From NCBI RefSeq assembly GCF_029543105.1, contig NZ_JARQXB010000023.1, forward strand, positions 1-41,307: DNA of 41,307 nucleotides, read 5' to 3'. Shown in pieces: positions 23,938-32,704 of the stretch. The notes beneath the pieces were generated by a model. It ran no database searches and was not told the DNA's origin. It saw only the letters and a list, made by a program, of their open reading frames with translations. Position numbers and translations under genes: made by a program. The stretch is from Stenotrophomonas sp. HITSZ_GD. Lineage in GTDB: Bacteria; Pseudomonadota; Gammaproteobacteria; Xanthomonadales; Xanthomonadaceae. Within the stretch, counting starts at the first letter, position 1. Every line of letters begins with the position of its first letter.

Positions 23938-24261
23938 ATGCCTTTCGTCGTCACCGAAAACTGCATCAAGTGCAAATACACCGACTGCGTGGAAGTCTGC
24001 CCGGTCGATTGCTTCCATGAAGGCCCGAACTTCCTGGTGATCGATCCGGACGAATGCATCGACTGCACGCTGTGCGAGCCGGAGTGCCCGGCCAACGCGA
24101 TCTACCCCGAGGACGACGTGCCCGCCGGGCAGGAGCAGTTCGTCGCGCTCAATGCCGAGCTGGCCAAGGCCTGGCCGGTGCTCACCGTGCGCAAGGAGCC
24201 GGCCGCCGACGCCGCCGAATGGGATGGCAAGCCGGACAAGCTGCCGCTGCTGCAGCGCTGA
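23938..24261 (+). CDS. fdxA: 7Fe ferredoxin
   Basis: A 107-residue seven-iron ferredoxin carrying one [3Fe-4S] and one [4Fe-4S] cluster. Cysteines at 9, 12, 17, 21, 25, 40, 43, 46 and 50 follow the Azotobacter ferredoxin I pattern ([17 protein letters not shown] then [12 protein letters not shown]). The length and C-terminal extension (about 60-107) are normal for this family. The start is the ATG at 23938, directly before the conserved PFVVTENC. It is a single gene with its own terminator; its redox partner is not evident. Confidence 0.95.
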   Translation: MPFVVTENCIKCKYTDCVEVCPVDCFHEGPNFLVIDPDECIDCTLCEPECPANAIYPEDDVPAGQEQFVALNAELAKAWPVLTVRKEPAADAAEWDGKPDKLPLLQR

Positions 24262-24284
24262 GCCGCGCGGCGGGCTGCAACGAA

Positions 24285-24308
24285 AACGGGCGCCTTTCGG
24301 CGCCCGTT
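24285..24308. terminator. Hairpin between convergent fdxA and bamC-like genes
   Basis: AACGGGCGCC-TTTC-GGCGCCCGTT, a 10-bp stem with a 4-nt loop, lies midway between two convergent genes and could stop transcription from both. There is no long T run on either side. Confidence 0.7.
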
Positions 24309-24330
24309 CGCGTTTGCGGCCAGTTGTTGC

Positions 24331-24846
24331 TCAGCCGCCCAGCTTGGTCTTCAGCGTGGCGATCAGCTTGACCGGGGCCTCGGCCACGGCCGGCAGGCCG
24401 CGCGGGTCGACCGCCGACACGTAGCTGCCGCCATCGGTCTGGACCACGCGCACCAGGAAGTTGTTGCCTTCGTAGCTGACATCGTAGGAACCCAGCAGCT
24501 GCGCGCGGCTGGCGATGGTCAGGCCCGGGATGTCGGCCAGCGCGTCGCCCACGGCCGAGAACACCGCGTCGCGATCGCCCTTGACGACGAAGCCGCTCTT
24601 GGTGGCCGCCTGCTGCGAAGCGGCGGACGGCGCGTTGGCCGGCTGCGTGGCCGAGGCCAGGGTCGGCACCTTCATCGCGCCGGAGGTGTCGGGCAGGTTC
24701 AGGTCCGGCGGCACTTCCAGCGGACGGCTCTCCGCCGGCAGCGCGTAGTCGCCGCGGGCATCCTTGTGGAACCAGCTGCAACCGCTGGCAGCGACCACCA
24801 GCGCGATCAACGGCAGCACGCGGGCGGAACGAACGGGATGACGCAT
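24331..24846 (-). CDS. bamC: BamC/NlpB-like outer-membrane lipoprotein
   Basis: A 171-residue lipoprotein with lipobox AASGC, followed by the BamC hallmark region (RPLEVPPDLNLPDTSG), then a low-complexity Ala/Ser/Gln segment and one helix-grip-like domain (FSAVGDALADIPGLTIASRAQLLGSYDVSYEG). In E. coli BamC has two such domains, so this is a short version with one. It lies directly downstream of dapA, as bamC does in E. coli. Expected role: accessory lipoprotein of the Bam outer-membrane assembly complex. The start is ATG 24846 with AGGAG eight bases upstream. The family call rests on the N-terminal motif and gene order. Confidence 0.75.
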   Translation of the reverse strand: MRHPVRSARVLPLIALVVAASGCSWFHKDARGDYALPAESRPLEVPPDLNLPDTSGAMKVPTLASATQPANAPSAASQQAATKSGFVVKGDRDAVFSAVGDALADIPGLTIASRAQLLGSYDVSYEGNNFLVRVVQTDGGSYVSAVDPRGLPAVAEAPVKLIATLKTKLGG

Positions 24847-24862
24847 CGGTAAATCTCCTGGG

Positions 24863-25771
24863 TCAGGCCGCGATTGCTTCGCGGCTGGAAAGTGCTTCCA
24901 ACGCGGATGCGTCGGCGGCAAGGCGGTCGGCCTCGGCATGATGGGGTGCCGACAGCGTCGTCAACGGCAGGCGCAGGCCATGCCCCAGGCCCTGGCGCTG
25001 CAGCAGCGCCTTGACCGGGATCGGGTTGGATTCCACGCCGCAGAAGGCATGGTAGGGCGCCAGGCGCGCATCCCAGGCGGTGGCCGCGTCCTGCTGGCCG
25101 CCGCGGGCCAGGTCGCACAGGCGGCGGTAGCCGGCGGGCAGCACGTTGGAACCGACGGAGATCACGCCGTCGGCGCCGGCCAGCATGGCGCGCGCGGCGG
25201 TGCCGTCGTCGCCGCTGAGTACGGCAAAGCCGGCGCCACGCAGCGGCAACAGGGCCGCCATGCGCTCCGGTTCGCTGCGCGCTTCCTTGATGCCCACGAT
25301 GTTCGGGTGGCTCGCCAGCGCGGCCACGGTGTCCGGTAGCAGGTCGCAGCCGGTGCGGCCGGGCACGTTGTACAGCACCACCGGCAGGCCACCCTCCTCG
25401 GCCACGGCCAGGAAGTGCGCCTTCAGGCCTTCCTGGGTCGGGCGCACGTAGGGCGGCGTGACGACCAGCGCGTACTGCGCGCCGTTGGCCGCGGCGCGGC
25501 GCGTCTGCGCCACGGTGCGCGCGGTGCCGGACAGGCCGGTACCGGCCAGCACCGGCACGCGGCCGCCGATGCGGGCGACGGCGCGGCGCAGCAGTTCGTC
25601 GTATTCCTCGTCGGCCAGCGTCGAGGCCTCGCCGGTCGAACCGGCCACGACCACGCCCTGGATGCCGCCTTCGATCTGTTTGTCCAGCAGGCGCTGCCAG
25701 GCGTCGAGGTCGAGATCGCCATTGGCGGCGAAAGGGGTGGCCAGGGCGGTGATGATGCCGGAGAGGGACAA
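24863..25771 (-). CDS. dapA: 4-hydroxy-tetrahydrodipicolinate synthase
   Basis: A 302-residue class I aldolase of lysine and diaminopimelate synthesis, condensing pyruvate with aspartate semialdehyde. Visible active-site residues: GSTGE (44-48), Tyr108, Tyr134 in LYNVPGRTG, Arg139 and Schiff-base Lys162 in GIKEA. Length is normal. The start is a TTG (25771) giving [14 protein letters not shown], which aligns with the family N-terminus; no ATG or GTG is available nearby and only a weak AAGAG is upstream, so expression may be modest. It is transcribed divergently from gcvR and is followed after 16 nt by the bamC-like gene. Confidence 0.94.
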   Translation of the reverse strand: MSLSGIITALATPFAANGDLDLDAWQRLLDKQIEGGIQGVVVAGSTGEASTLADEEYDELLRRAVARIGGRVPVLAGTGLSGTARTVAQTRRAAANGAQYALVVTPPYVRPTQEGLKAHFLAVAEEGGLPVVLYNVPGRTGCDLLPDTVAALASHPNIVGIKEARSEPERMAALLPLRGAGFAVLSGDDGTAARAMLAGADGVISVGSNVLPAGYRRLCDLARGGQQDAATAWDARLAPYHAFCGVESNPIPVKALLQRQGLGHGLRLPLTTLSAPHHAEADRLAADASALEALSSREAIAA

Positions 25772-25859
25772 GGCGGCGTTGACTCTTGCGGGAGAGGGAA
25801 GAAGGGCGGGCCCTGGGCGTTCCGCCAGCCGGCGGACGCAAGGGCATCCCGAATGTTAC

Positions 25860-25889
25860 TTGCGGCGCGAAAGCACGGGCAAGTATGCT
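25860..25889 (+). promoter_or_regulatory. Possible sigma70 promoter of gcvR
   Basis: TTGCGG (25860-25865), an 18-bp spacer and TATGCT (25884-25889) lie about 45 bp before the gcvR start codon, in the dapA/gcvR divergent region. Fair match only. Confidence 0.35.
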
Positions 25890-25935
25890 GCGCGCTGCGT
25901 CGCGGCCCGTCCCGACGCCATTCAGCCTGTTCGCA

Positions 25936-26511
25936 ATGCCGGAACCCCCTTTGACCGATACCGCGCCCCGGCCTTCGCCGACCGAAAACCACCTCCTGAT
26001 CAACGCCTACACGACGCATCCGGAGTCCCCGCTGCTGCCCGTGACCCGTCGCATCGCCGATAGCGGCTGCAACCTGGTCGATGCTCGCCTGTCCACGGTG
26101 GGCCGGGACGTGTCGGTGACCGCGCTGGCGACCGGCTCCTGGGACTCGGTGGCCAAGCTGGAAGCCATGCTTGGCCGGCTCGAGCGCGAGGAAGGCCTGA
26201 AGCTGGTGTGGTACCGCACCGGGCCGAAGCAGGCGCAGTCCAACCTGCTGCCTTACATCGTGGAAGTGATCGCCGCCGACAAGCCGGGCATCCTGTTCCA
26301 GCTGGCCGACTTCTTCGACCGCCAGGGCATCACCATCGAGAACCTGCAGAGCACGCGCTACCGCGCCATGCAGACCGGGGCGGAGATGTTCTCCGCGCAG
26401 GTCACCATCGGCGTGCCGGCGAACATGCACATCGCCGCCCTGCGCGACGATTTCCTCGAGTTCTGCGACCACCTGAACCTGGACGCGATCATGGACCCGA
26501 TGAAGTTCTGA
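25936..26511 (+). CDS. gcvR: Glycine cleavage system transcriptional repressor, ACT-domain protein
   Basis: A 191-residue protein with two ACT domains (about 25-95 and 105-185; VTRRIADSGCNLVDARLSTVG and VIAADKPGILFQLADFFDRQGITIENLQ). In E. coli GcvR binds the activator GcvA and glycine to repress the gcv operon. It sits between dapA (divergent) and bcp (downstream), exactly the E. coli order. The start could be ATG 25936 or TTG 25951, which is five codons further in. Whether it acts on gcv genes here is unknown, since no gcvA is in the window. Confidence 0.88.
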   Translation: MPEPPLTDTAPRPSPTENHLLINAYTTHPESPLLPVTRRIADSGCNLVDARLSTVGRDVSVTALATGSWDSVAKLEAMLGRLEREEGLKLVWYRTGPKQAQSNLLPYIVEVIAADKPGILFQLADFFDRQGITIENLQSTRYRAMQTGAEMFSAQVTIGVPANMHIAALRDDFLEFCDHLNLDAIMDPMKF

Positions 26512-26602
26512 TCGCCGCCGCCCCGGATGGGGTGGCCACGGACACGGTTCGCGGTATATGTAGGGCCATGCCACATCGCCCTACCCGCAGGACCCGTTCC
26601 CG

Positions 26603-27082
26603 ATGACCGAAAGCACCCAGATCGACCGCACCACCCTCACCCTGCCGCTAGCCCTGTCCGGCGGCGCGCACGCCACCCTCGCCGACTACGCCGGCCGCTG
26701 GCTGGTGCTGTACTTCTACCCCAAGGACAGCACGCCGGGCTGCACCACCGAAGGCCTGGACTTCAACGCCTTGCTGCCCGAATTCGCCGCCGAAGGCGCC
26801 GCGGTGCTGGGCGTTTCGCGCGACTCGGTGCGCTCGCACGACAATTTCTGTGCCAAGCAGGGTTTCGCCTTCCCGCTGGTGAGCGACGGCGACGAGGCCC
26901 TGTGCAAGGCCTTCGACGTGATCCGCATGAAGAACATGTATGGGCGACAGGTGCTGGGGGTGGAACGCAGCACCTTCCTCATTTCGCCGGATAGTCGTAT
27001 CGTGCAGGCGTGGCGCAAGGTCAAGGTGGCCGGCCACGCGGAAGCGGTTCTCCAGGCCCTGAAGGCGCACAAGCAGAAGTGA
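26603..27082 (+). CDS. bcp: Peroxiredoxin Q / thiol peroxidase Bcp
   Basis: A 159-residue thioredoxin-fold peroxiredoxin that reduces hydrogen peroxide and organic hydroperoxides. The peroxidatic cysteine is Cys47 in PKDSTPGCTTEG. The cysteine five residues later found in E. coli Bcp is absent (Leu52). Instead Cys83 in NFCAKQGF is in the place of the resolving cysteine described for Xylella PrxQ, so an atypical 2-Cys mechanism with a Cys47-Cys83 disulphide is expected. It lies 91 bp downstream of gcvR on the same strand. Confidence 0.94.
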   Translation: MTESTQIDRTTLTLPLALSGGAHATLADYAGRWLVLYFYPKDSTPGCTTEGLDFNALLPEFAAEGAAVLGVSRDSVRSHDNFCAKQGFAFPLVSDGDEALCKAFDVIRMKNMYGRQVLGVERSTFLISPDSRIVQAWRKVKVAGHAEAVLQALKAHKQK

Positions 27083-27104
27083 CACCCCTCGCGACCCGAA
27101 CTTG

Positions 27105-27133
27105 CCATCACCCTGCCCCGCAGGCCGTGATGG
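27105..27133 (+). terminator. Hairpin between bcp and phoH
   Basis: CCATCAC and GTGATGG (7 bp) plus CCTGC/GCAGG inside, with two bulged C on the 3' side and a CCC loop. A TTTTT run comes only 15 nt later. It could be a partial terminator of bcp or a feature of the phoH leader. Confidence 0.4.
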
Positions 27134-27161
27134 CTCGCCCCTGTCCTTTTTCCAGGAACAC

Positions 27162-28565
27162 ATGATGACCCGAGGCAAGCGCATCTACGTGCTGGACACC
27201 AATGTGCTGATGCACGACCCCACCGCGCTGTTCAAGTTCGAGGAGCACGACGTCTTCCTGCCGATGCAGGTGATCGAGGAGCTGGACAATGCCAAGAAGG
27301 GCATGTCCGAAGTCAGCCGCAACGCGCGCCAGGTCAGCCGCTTCCTCGACGAACTGCTGGACGGCGCCAGCGCCGAGCAGATTCAGTCCGGCATCACGCT
27401 CACCCATCCGCAGGGTATCCAGCTCAAGCGCCAGGGCCAGATCGGCAAGCTGCATTTCCAGACCACGCCCACCGCGCCGGGCCGCAGCTTCGGCGAGGTC
27501 GTGCCGGACAACAAGATCCTGGCCGCGGTGCTGCAACTGCGCGAGGAGCACCCGGACGTGCCGGTGGTGCTGGTGTCCAAGGACATCAACCTGCGCATCA
27601 AGGCCTCCATCAGCGGCCTGGTGGCCGAGGACTACGAGAACGACCGCGCACTGGATGATTTCAGCCTGCTGTTCACCGGCGCGGTCGAACTGCCGGAGAA
27701 CTTCTGGCAGAAGCACAACCAGGACCTGCGCAGCTGGTCGGACAAGGGCCGCACGCATTACGAAGTGGTGCTGGCCGACGACGAGGACTGGCACCCGAAC
27801 CAGTACCTGTACCTGCCCGGCGAAGACGAGGTGGAACTGCGCGTGGCGCGTGTGGGCGGCGACGGCAAGGCGACGCTCTCGCTGGTGGACGACTACCGCG
27901 GTGGCCAGCATGCGGTGTGGGGCATCACCGCGCGCAACCGCGAGCAGAACTTCGCGCTCAACGCGCTGATGGACCCGGAAATCGACTTCGTCACCCTGCT
28001 CGGCACCGCCGGCACCGGCAAGACGCTGCTGGCGCTCGCCGCCGGCCTGGCGCAGACGATGGACCAGCAGCGCTACCGCGAGATCATCATGACCCGCGCG
28101 ACGGTGAGCGTGGGCGAGGACATCGGCTTCCTGCCCGGCACCGAAGAGGAAAAGATGACGCCGTGGATGGGCGCGCTGACCGACAACCTGGAAGTGCTCA
28201 CCCACAACCAGGAAGGCGGCGCCTGGGGCCGCGCGGCCACCAACGACCTGCTTGCCAGCCGCATCAAGATCCGCTCGATGAACTTCATGCGCGGGCGCAC
28301 CTTCCTCTCGCGCTACCTCATCCTGGACGAGGCACAGAACCTCACGCCCAAGCAGATGAAGACGCTGATCACCCGCGCCGGCCCGGGCACCAAGATCGTG
28401 TGCCTGGGCAACGTGGAGCAGATCGACACGCCCTACCTGACCGAAACGACCTCCGGCCTCACCTATGCGGTGGACCGTTTCAAGAACTGGCCGCACAGTG
28501 CGCATGTCACCCTGCGCCGGGGCGAGCGTTCGCGCCTGGCCGACTATGCCTCGGAGGTCCTGTGA
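27162..28565 (+). CDS. PIN-domain PhoH-family ATPase
   Basis: A 467-residue fusion of an N-terminal PIN ribonuclease-like domain (about 6-135; Asp12 in YVLDTNVL and the acidic EELDNAKKG) with a C-terminal PhoH P-loop ATPase (Walker A GTAGTGKT 281-288, Walker B LDEAQN around 389-393). Proteins of this architecture (YlaK/PhoH2 type) are thought to act on RNA, coupling unwinding to cleavage. The start is ATG 27162 with AGGA six bases upstream; ATG 27165 directly follows. The GTGA at the end starts the next gene, so the two are translationally coupled. Cellular role unproven. Confidence 0.92.
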   Translation: MMTRGKRIYVLDTNVLMHDPTALFKFEEHDVFLPMQVIEELDNAKKGMSEVSRNARQVSRFLDELLDGASAEQIQSGITLTHPQGIQLKRQGQIGKLHFQTTPTAPGRSFGEVVPDNKILAAVLQLREEHPDVPVVLVSKDINLRIKASISGLVAEDYENDRALDDFSLLFTGAVELPENFWQKHNQDLRSWSDKGRTHYEVVLADDEDWHPNQYLYLPGEDEVELRVARVGGDGKATLSLVDDYRGGQHAVWGITARNREQNFALNALMDPEIDFVTLLGTAGTGKTLLALAAGLAQTMDQQRYREIIMTRATVSVGEDIGFLPGTEEEKMTPWMGALTDNLEVLTHNQEGGAWGRAATNDLLASRIKIRSMNFMRGRTFLSRYLILDEAQNLTPKQMKTLITRAGPGTKIVCLGNVEQIDTPYLTETTSGLTYAVDRFKNWPHSAHVTLRRGERSRLADYASEVL

Positions 28566-29053
28566 AACTGCTTCGCCTGCCGCCGCTGCTGCTGGCGGCC
28601 ACCCTCGCCGCCGGCTGCGCCACCACCGGCGGCGTACCGGGCAGCACCGTGCCGACCACGGTGCGCGCCGGCCAATCGTGGGTCATCACCCGCCCGGTCA
28701 TCGCCGCGCAGGTGCTCGATACCTGCTCGCGCGACAGCCCGGCGCGCCATCCCGGCGAGGTCACCGGCTACTGGGCGCCGAGCCGGCAGCAGGTGGACCA
28801 GTTGGAAGCGGCACTGGCGCAGCTGCAGCCGCAGATTCCCAACCCCGGTGACTTCGACCGCCAGTACGTGGGCATCGAAACCGGCGACAAGCGCCTGATC
28901 TACATCAATGCCTTCCACCTGCCGGAAGACAGCGAGCTGGACCCGGCGCGCACGGCGATCCGCGTGTGCGATGGCGGCGCGCAGTTCTGGGGCGCGATCT
29001 TCGACCCGCAGACCGGCACCTTCTCGGCGGTCGAACGCAACGGCCCACCCTGA
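28562..29053 (+). CDS. Small lipoprotein of unknown function
   Basis: A 163-residue predicted lipoprotein with signal MKLLRLPPLLLAATLAAGC, an immediate lipobox and a Thr/Gly-rich start of the mature part. The remainder is a single globular domain with two cysteines (DTCSRD and RVCDGG) that could pair, and the end motif FWGAIFDPQTGTFSAVERNG. The family is not recognised. It starts with GTG at 28562, overlapping the PhoH stop (GTGA), so it is co-translated with the PhoH gene. Confidence 0.8.
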   Translation: MKLLRLPPLLLAATLAAGCATTGGVPGSTVPTTVRAGQSWVITRPVIAAQVLDTCSRDSPARHPGEVTGYWAPSRQQVDQLEAALAQLQPQIPNPGDFDRQYVGIETGDKRLIYINAFHLPEDSELDPARTAIRVCDGGAQFWGAIFDPQTGTFSAVERNGPP

Positions 29054-29099
29054 GCGAACGCATGCGCAGGATGCGACACGCAGGCCGGGGCGGACGCCG

Positions 29100-29777
29100 A
29101 TGAAGGCCCTGCCCGCCTGGGTGTGGGTCGGCGCGGTGACGTTGTCGGCCGTGGCCGGCATGGTCAACGTCATCGGCTACCTCGGCTTCGCGCACCAGGT
29201 GGTGAGCCACCTCACCGGCACCACCAGCCTGCTCGGCGTGGCGCTGGCGCAGGGCGACTGGCCCGGCGTGGGTTTCCTGTGGGGCGTGCTGATCGCCTTC
29301 AGCCTGGGCGCGATGTGCAGCGGCCTCATCATCCAGGACAGCACGCTGCGGCTGGGACGACGCTACGGCGTGGCGCTGCTGCTGGAATCGGCGCTGCTGC
29401 TGGCGGCGGTGCCGCTGTTCGAACGCCACGGCATGGGCGGCGCATGGCTGGCGGCGATGGCCTGCGGCGTGCAGAACGCGCTGGCCACCACCTACAGCGG
29501 CGCGCTGATCCGCACCACGCACCTCAGCGGCATGTTCACCGACCTGGGCATCGGCCTGGGCCACCTGCTGCGCGGCCTGCCGTTGCCGATGCGCCGGCTC
29601 ACGCTGAGCGGGCTGATCATCAGCGGCTTCCTGGGCGGCAGCCTCGTCGGCGCCTGGCTGTTCGCCGCATGGCACTACCGCGCGTTGTACGTGCCGGCAG
29701 CCATCACCGGCATCGCCGGCGGCGGCTACGTGGCGTGGCGGCAATGGACACTGGCACGCGCGCGCCGAGCGGCGTGA
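29100..29777 (+). CDS. DUF1275 (YoaK-like) inner-membrane protein
   Basis: A 225-residue, highly hydrophobic protein with about six membrane segments. The signature features of the DUF1275/YoaK family are visible: AGMVNVIGYLGF with HLTGTTSLLG near the N-terminus, GVQNALATTYSGALIRTTHLSGMFTDLG in the middle, and a final GWLF-like segment. ATG 29100 begins at the usual family N-terminus; the frame is open further upstream inside the preceding lipoprotein gene. No function is established for the family. Confidence 0.88.
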   Translation: MKALPAWVWVGAVTLSAVAGMVNVIGYLGFAHQVVSHLTGTTSLLGVALAQGDWPGVGFLWGVLIAFSLGAMCSGLIIQDSTLRLGRRYGVALLLESALLLAAVPLFERHGMGGAWLAAMACGVQNALATTYSGALIRTTHLSGMFTDLGIGLGHLLRGLPLPMRRLTLSGLIISGFLGGSLVGAWLFAAWHYRALYVPAAITGIAGGGYVAWRQWTLARARRAA

Positions 29778-29811
29778 TGCGCCCTGCCGCCGCCGGGTGC
29801 ACAATCGCCGC

Positions 29812-30614
<803 letters not shown>

Positions 30615-30618
<4 letters not shown>

Positions 30619-31457
30619 CGGCGGCCCCGCGGGAGATCGAAGCCGCTGGCCACGACGGCCATCGCTGGAAACTCATCGCGCGCGTGCCGGCGTCGCCGCG
30701 CGCGGCGCTGCTGTGGTTGCCGGCGCTGGGCGTGGCCGCGCGCCACTACGAAGCCTTCGCCGATGCACTCGCCGCGCACGGCATCGCGGTGGTGCTGCAC
30801 GAGTGGCGCGGCAATGGCAGGAGCAGCTTGCGGCCTTCGCGTGCGTGCGATTGGGGCTACCGGGAGATCCTCACCATCGACCTGCCGGCCAGCCAGCAGG
30901 TGCTGTGCGACATCGCGCCCGGCATTCCCTCGCTGATCGGTGGCCACAGCCTGGGCGGACAGCTCGCGTGCTGCCACGCCGCGTTGCATCCGCATGCTTT
31001 CGCACGCGTGTGGTTGGTTGCCAGCGGCATGCCGTGGTGGCGCAGCTTTCCCGCGCCGCTGCGCTATGCGTTGCCGCTGGTCTACCGCTTCCTGCCGTGG
31101 CTGGCGCGCCGCCACGGCGTGCTGCCCGGCCGTCGCGTGGGCTTCGGCGGCACCGAGGCACGCGGGTTGATCGCCGACTGGGCACGCGTGGGTTTGAGCA
31201 ACCGCTACGCGGCCAAGGGCCTGGACGCGGACCTGGAAGCGGGATTGGCGCAGCTGTCGATTCCGGTCGACAGCGTGGTGCTGGCGAACGACTGGATGGC
31301 GCCGGCCAGTTCGATGCGCGCGCTCACTGCGAAGATGGCCGGCGAAACACGGTTGGACGTGCTGTCGGCCGCGGCGTTGGGCGCCCGCGCGGACCATTTT
31401 TCATGGATGAAAACACCCGCCGCGGTAGCCGCCCGGCTGGTCCGGGACACCGCGTGA
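30615..31457 (+). CDS. Alpha/beta-hydrolase
   Basis: A 280-residue alpha/beta-hydrolase fold protein. Nucleophile elbow GGHSLGGQ, an earlier oxyanion-type stretch LPALGVAARHYEAFADALAAHGIAVVLHEWRGNGRS, and a final His in ARADHFSW that could complete the triad. It resembles the YheT-like/serine aminopeptidase group seen as predicted alpha/beta hydrolases, but the substrate cannot be named. The start overlaps thiD by 4 bp, so the two are expressed together, though no link to thiamine synthesis is evident. Confidence 0.8.
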
Positions 31458-31477
31458 AAATTTTTTGTTACGGACCG

Positions 31478-31506
31478 TTGACGACCACCGCATAGTCCCG
31501 CATAAT
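31478..31506 (+). promoter_or_regulatory. sigma70 promoter of tRNA-Arg
   Basis: TTGACG (31478-31483), a 17-bp spacer and CATAAT (31501-31506) lie 15 bp before the tRNA. This is one of the best promoter matches in the window, as expected for a stable-RNA gene. Confidence 0.75.
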
Positions 31507-31521
31507 TCTCCTCCTGACGAC

Positions 31522-31598
31522 GCGCCCGTAGCTCAGTTGGATAGAGTACCTGGCTACGAACCAGGCGGTCGGGAGTTCGAATCTCTCCGGGCGCGCCA
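31522..31598 (+). tRNA. tRNA-Arg (anticodon ACG)
   Basis: A 77-nt cloverleaf: acceptor GCGCCCG/CGGGCGC, D-arm GCTCAGTTGGATAGAGT, anticodon stem CCTGG/CCAGG around CTACGAA, T-arm with GTTCGAATC, and a genome-encoded CCA. The A of the ACG anticodon is normally edited to inosine to read CGU/CGC/CGA. Confidence 0.97.
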
Positions 31599-31608
31599 TT
31601 TAGTCAAG

Positions 31609-31643
31609 AAAGACGACGAGTTTACCTCGTCGTCTTTTTTTTT
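31609..31643 (+). terminator. Rho-independent terminator of tRNA-Arg
   Basis: AAAGACGACGAG (31609-31620) pairs perfectly with CTCGTCGTCTTT (31626-31637) around a 5-nt loop, followed by a run of T to 31643. It may also stop the convergent DedA-rhodanese transcript. Confidence 0.93.
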
Positions 31644-31677
31644 GCGCTTGCGAATTGAAGCGAACGCGGTGCGTGCG

Positions 31678-32667
31678 TCAGGTCATCAATGCCGGCGGCG
31701 GCAATGCATCGTCGGCGACCACCGGGGCGAGCGCGAGGGTTTCATAGCCGGCCGCGCGCCACGCATCCAGGCCGCCGAGCAACGGGCGCACATCCTGGTA
31801 GCGATGTTCGCGCAGCCGTGCCGCCAGCCACGCGGCCGACACTTCGTTCGGGCACGCGCAGAAAATCACCACCCCGCGCTCGCGCGGCACGCGCGCGAGG
31901 ATGTCGGCGAGCTGGCGCTCGTCGGCGAACTGCGCGCCGGGAATCGTGTACGGCTCCAGGTCGCGATAACCCGGCGCGCGGATGTCCAGCACCGTCGGCG
32001 CATGCTGCGGGTCCTGCATCAATGCATAAAGCTCATCCACGCTGATGCGCGCCGCTTCCAGCGAACGCATCAGCTGGTGGCGACGCCATCCGCGCCACGC
32101 CACGTACAGCGCCAGCGCGATGCCGACCACGCCGAACGCGCGCGTGCCCAGATCGGAGAGGAGGTCGAGCACGTAGTCGACCTGCCCGGCGAATACCACG
32201 CCCAGCCCCAGCCCGACGGCGGCCCACAGCGCCGCGCCCAGCGTGTCGTAGCCCAGGAACGGACGCATCCGCACCTGCATCGCGCCGGCCAGCGGCACCG
32301 ACACCAGCGAAAGGCCGGGCACGAACTTGGCGAACGCCAGCACGCGGATACCCAGCCGGCCGTAGAAGCGCTCGGTCTTTTTCATGCAGGTGTCGCGAGA
32401 GAGCGACAGCCGGCACAGCGATTGCAGCGTGCGGTTGCCATAGCGGCGGCCGGCGAGGAACCACGCGGTGTCGCCAATGAGGCTGGCGCTGATGGACAAC
32501 AGCCAGGCCGCGAGCAGGGCCGCCCAGGCAGCCGGCCCGCCCTGAAGCGTGTAGGTGGCGCCGACCAGTACCAGCGTCGGCATCGCCGGCACGGGCAAGC
32601 CCAGCGCGAGCGCGAGCACATTGACGAAGACCAGCGTCAAACCGAACTGCTCGACCAGGGCGTGCAT
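31678..32667 (-). CDS. DedA-family membrane protein fused to a rhodanese domain
   Basis: A 329-residue fusion. Residues 1-200 are a DedA/VTT domain with about five hydrophobic segments and the family motif FAKFVPGLSLVSVPLAG (112-128). Residues 208-315 are a rhodanese domain with active-site Cys270 in VIFCACPNEVSAAWLA. DedA proteins are linked to lipid carrier flipping and membrane energetics; rhodanese domains carry persulfide sulphur. The fusion places the rhodanese next to the inner membrane. The start at ATG 32667 has GGA about eight bases upstream. It stands alone between a LysR gene and the tRNA-Arg. The substrate is unknown. Confidence 0.87.
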   Translation of the reverse strand: MHALVEQFGLTLVFVNVLALALGLPVPAMPTLVLVGATYTLQGGPAAWAALLAAWLLSISASLIGDTAWFLAGRRYGNRTLQSLCRLSLSRDTCMKKTERFYGRLGIRVLAFAKFVPGLSLVSVPLAGAMQVRMRPFLGYDTLGAALWAAVGLGLGVVFAGQVDYVLDLLSDLGTRAFGVVGIALALYVAWRGWRRHQLMRSLEAARISVDELYALMQDPQHAPTVLDIRAPGYRDLEPYTIPGAQFADERQLADILARVPRERGVVIFCACPNEVSAAWLAARLREHRYQDVRPLLGGLDAWRAAGYETLALAPVVADDALPPPALMT

Positions 32668-32704
32668 GGGAATTTCCAGTAGGGACTGCCGCAGCGTGGG
32701 GGCA

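Noticed and set aside
29778-29811. TPP riboswitch before thiD
   Set aside because: Only 34 bp separate the genes and no THI-box sequence is present.
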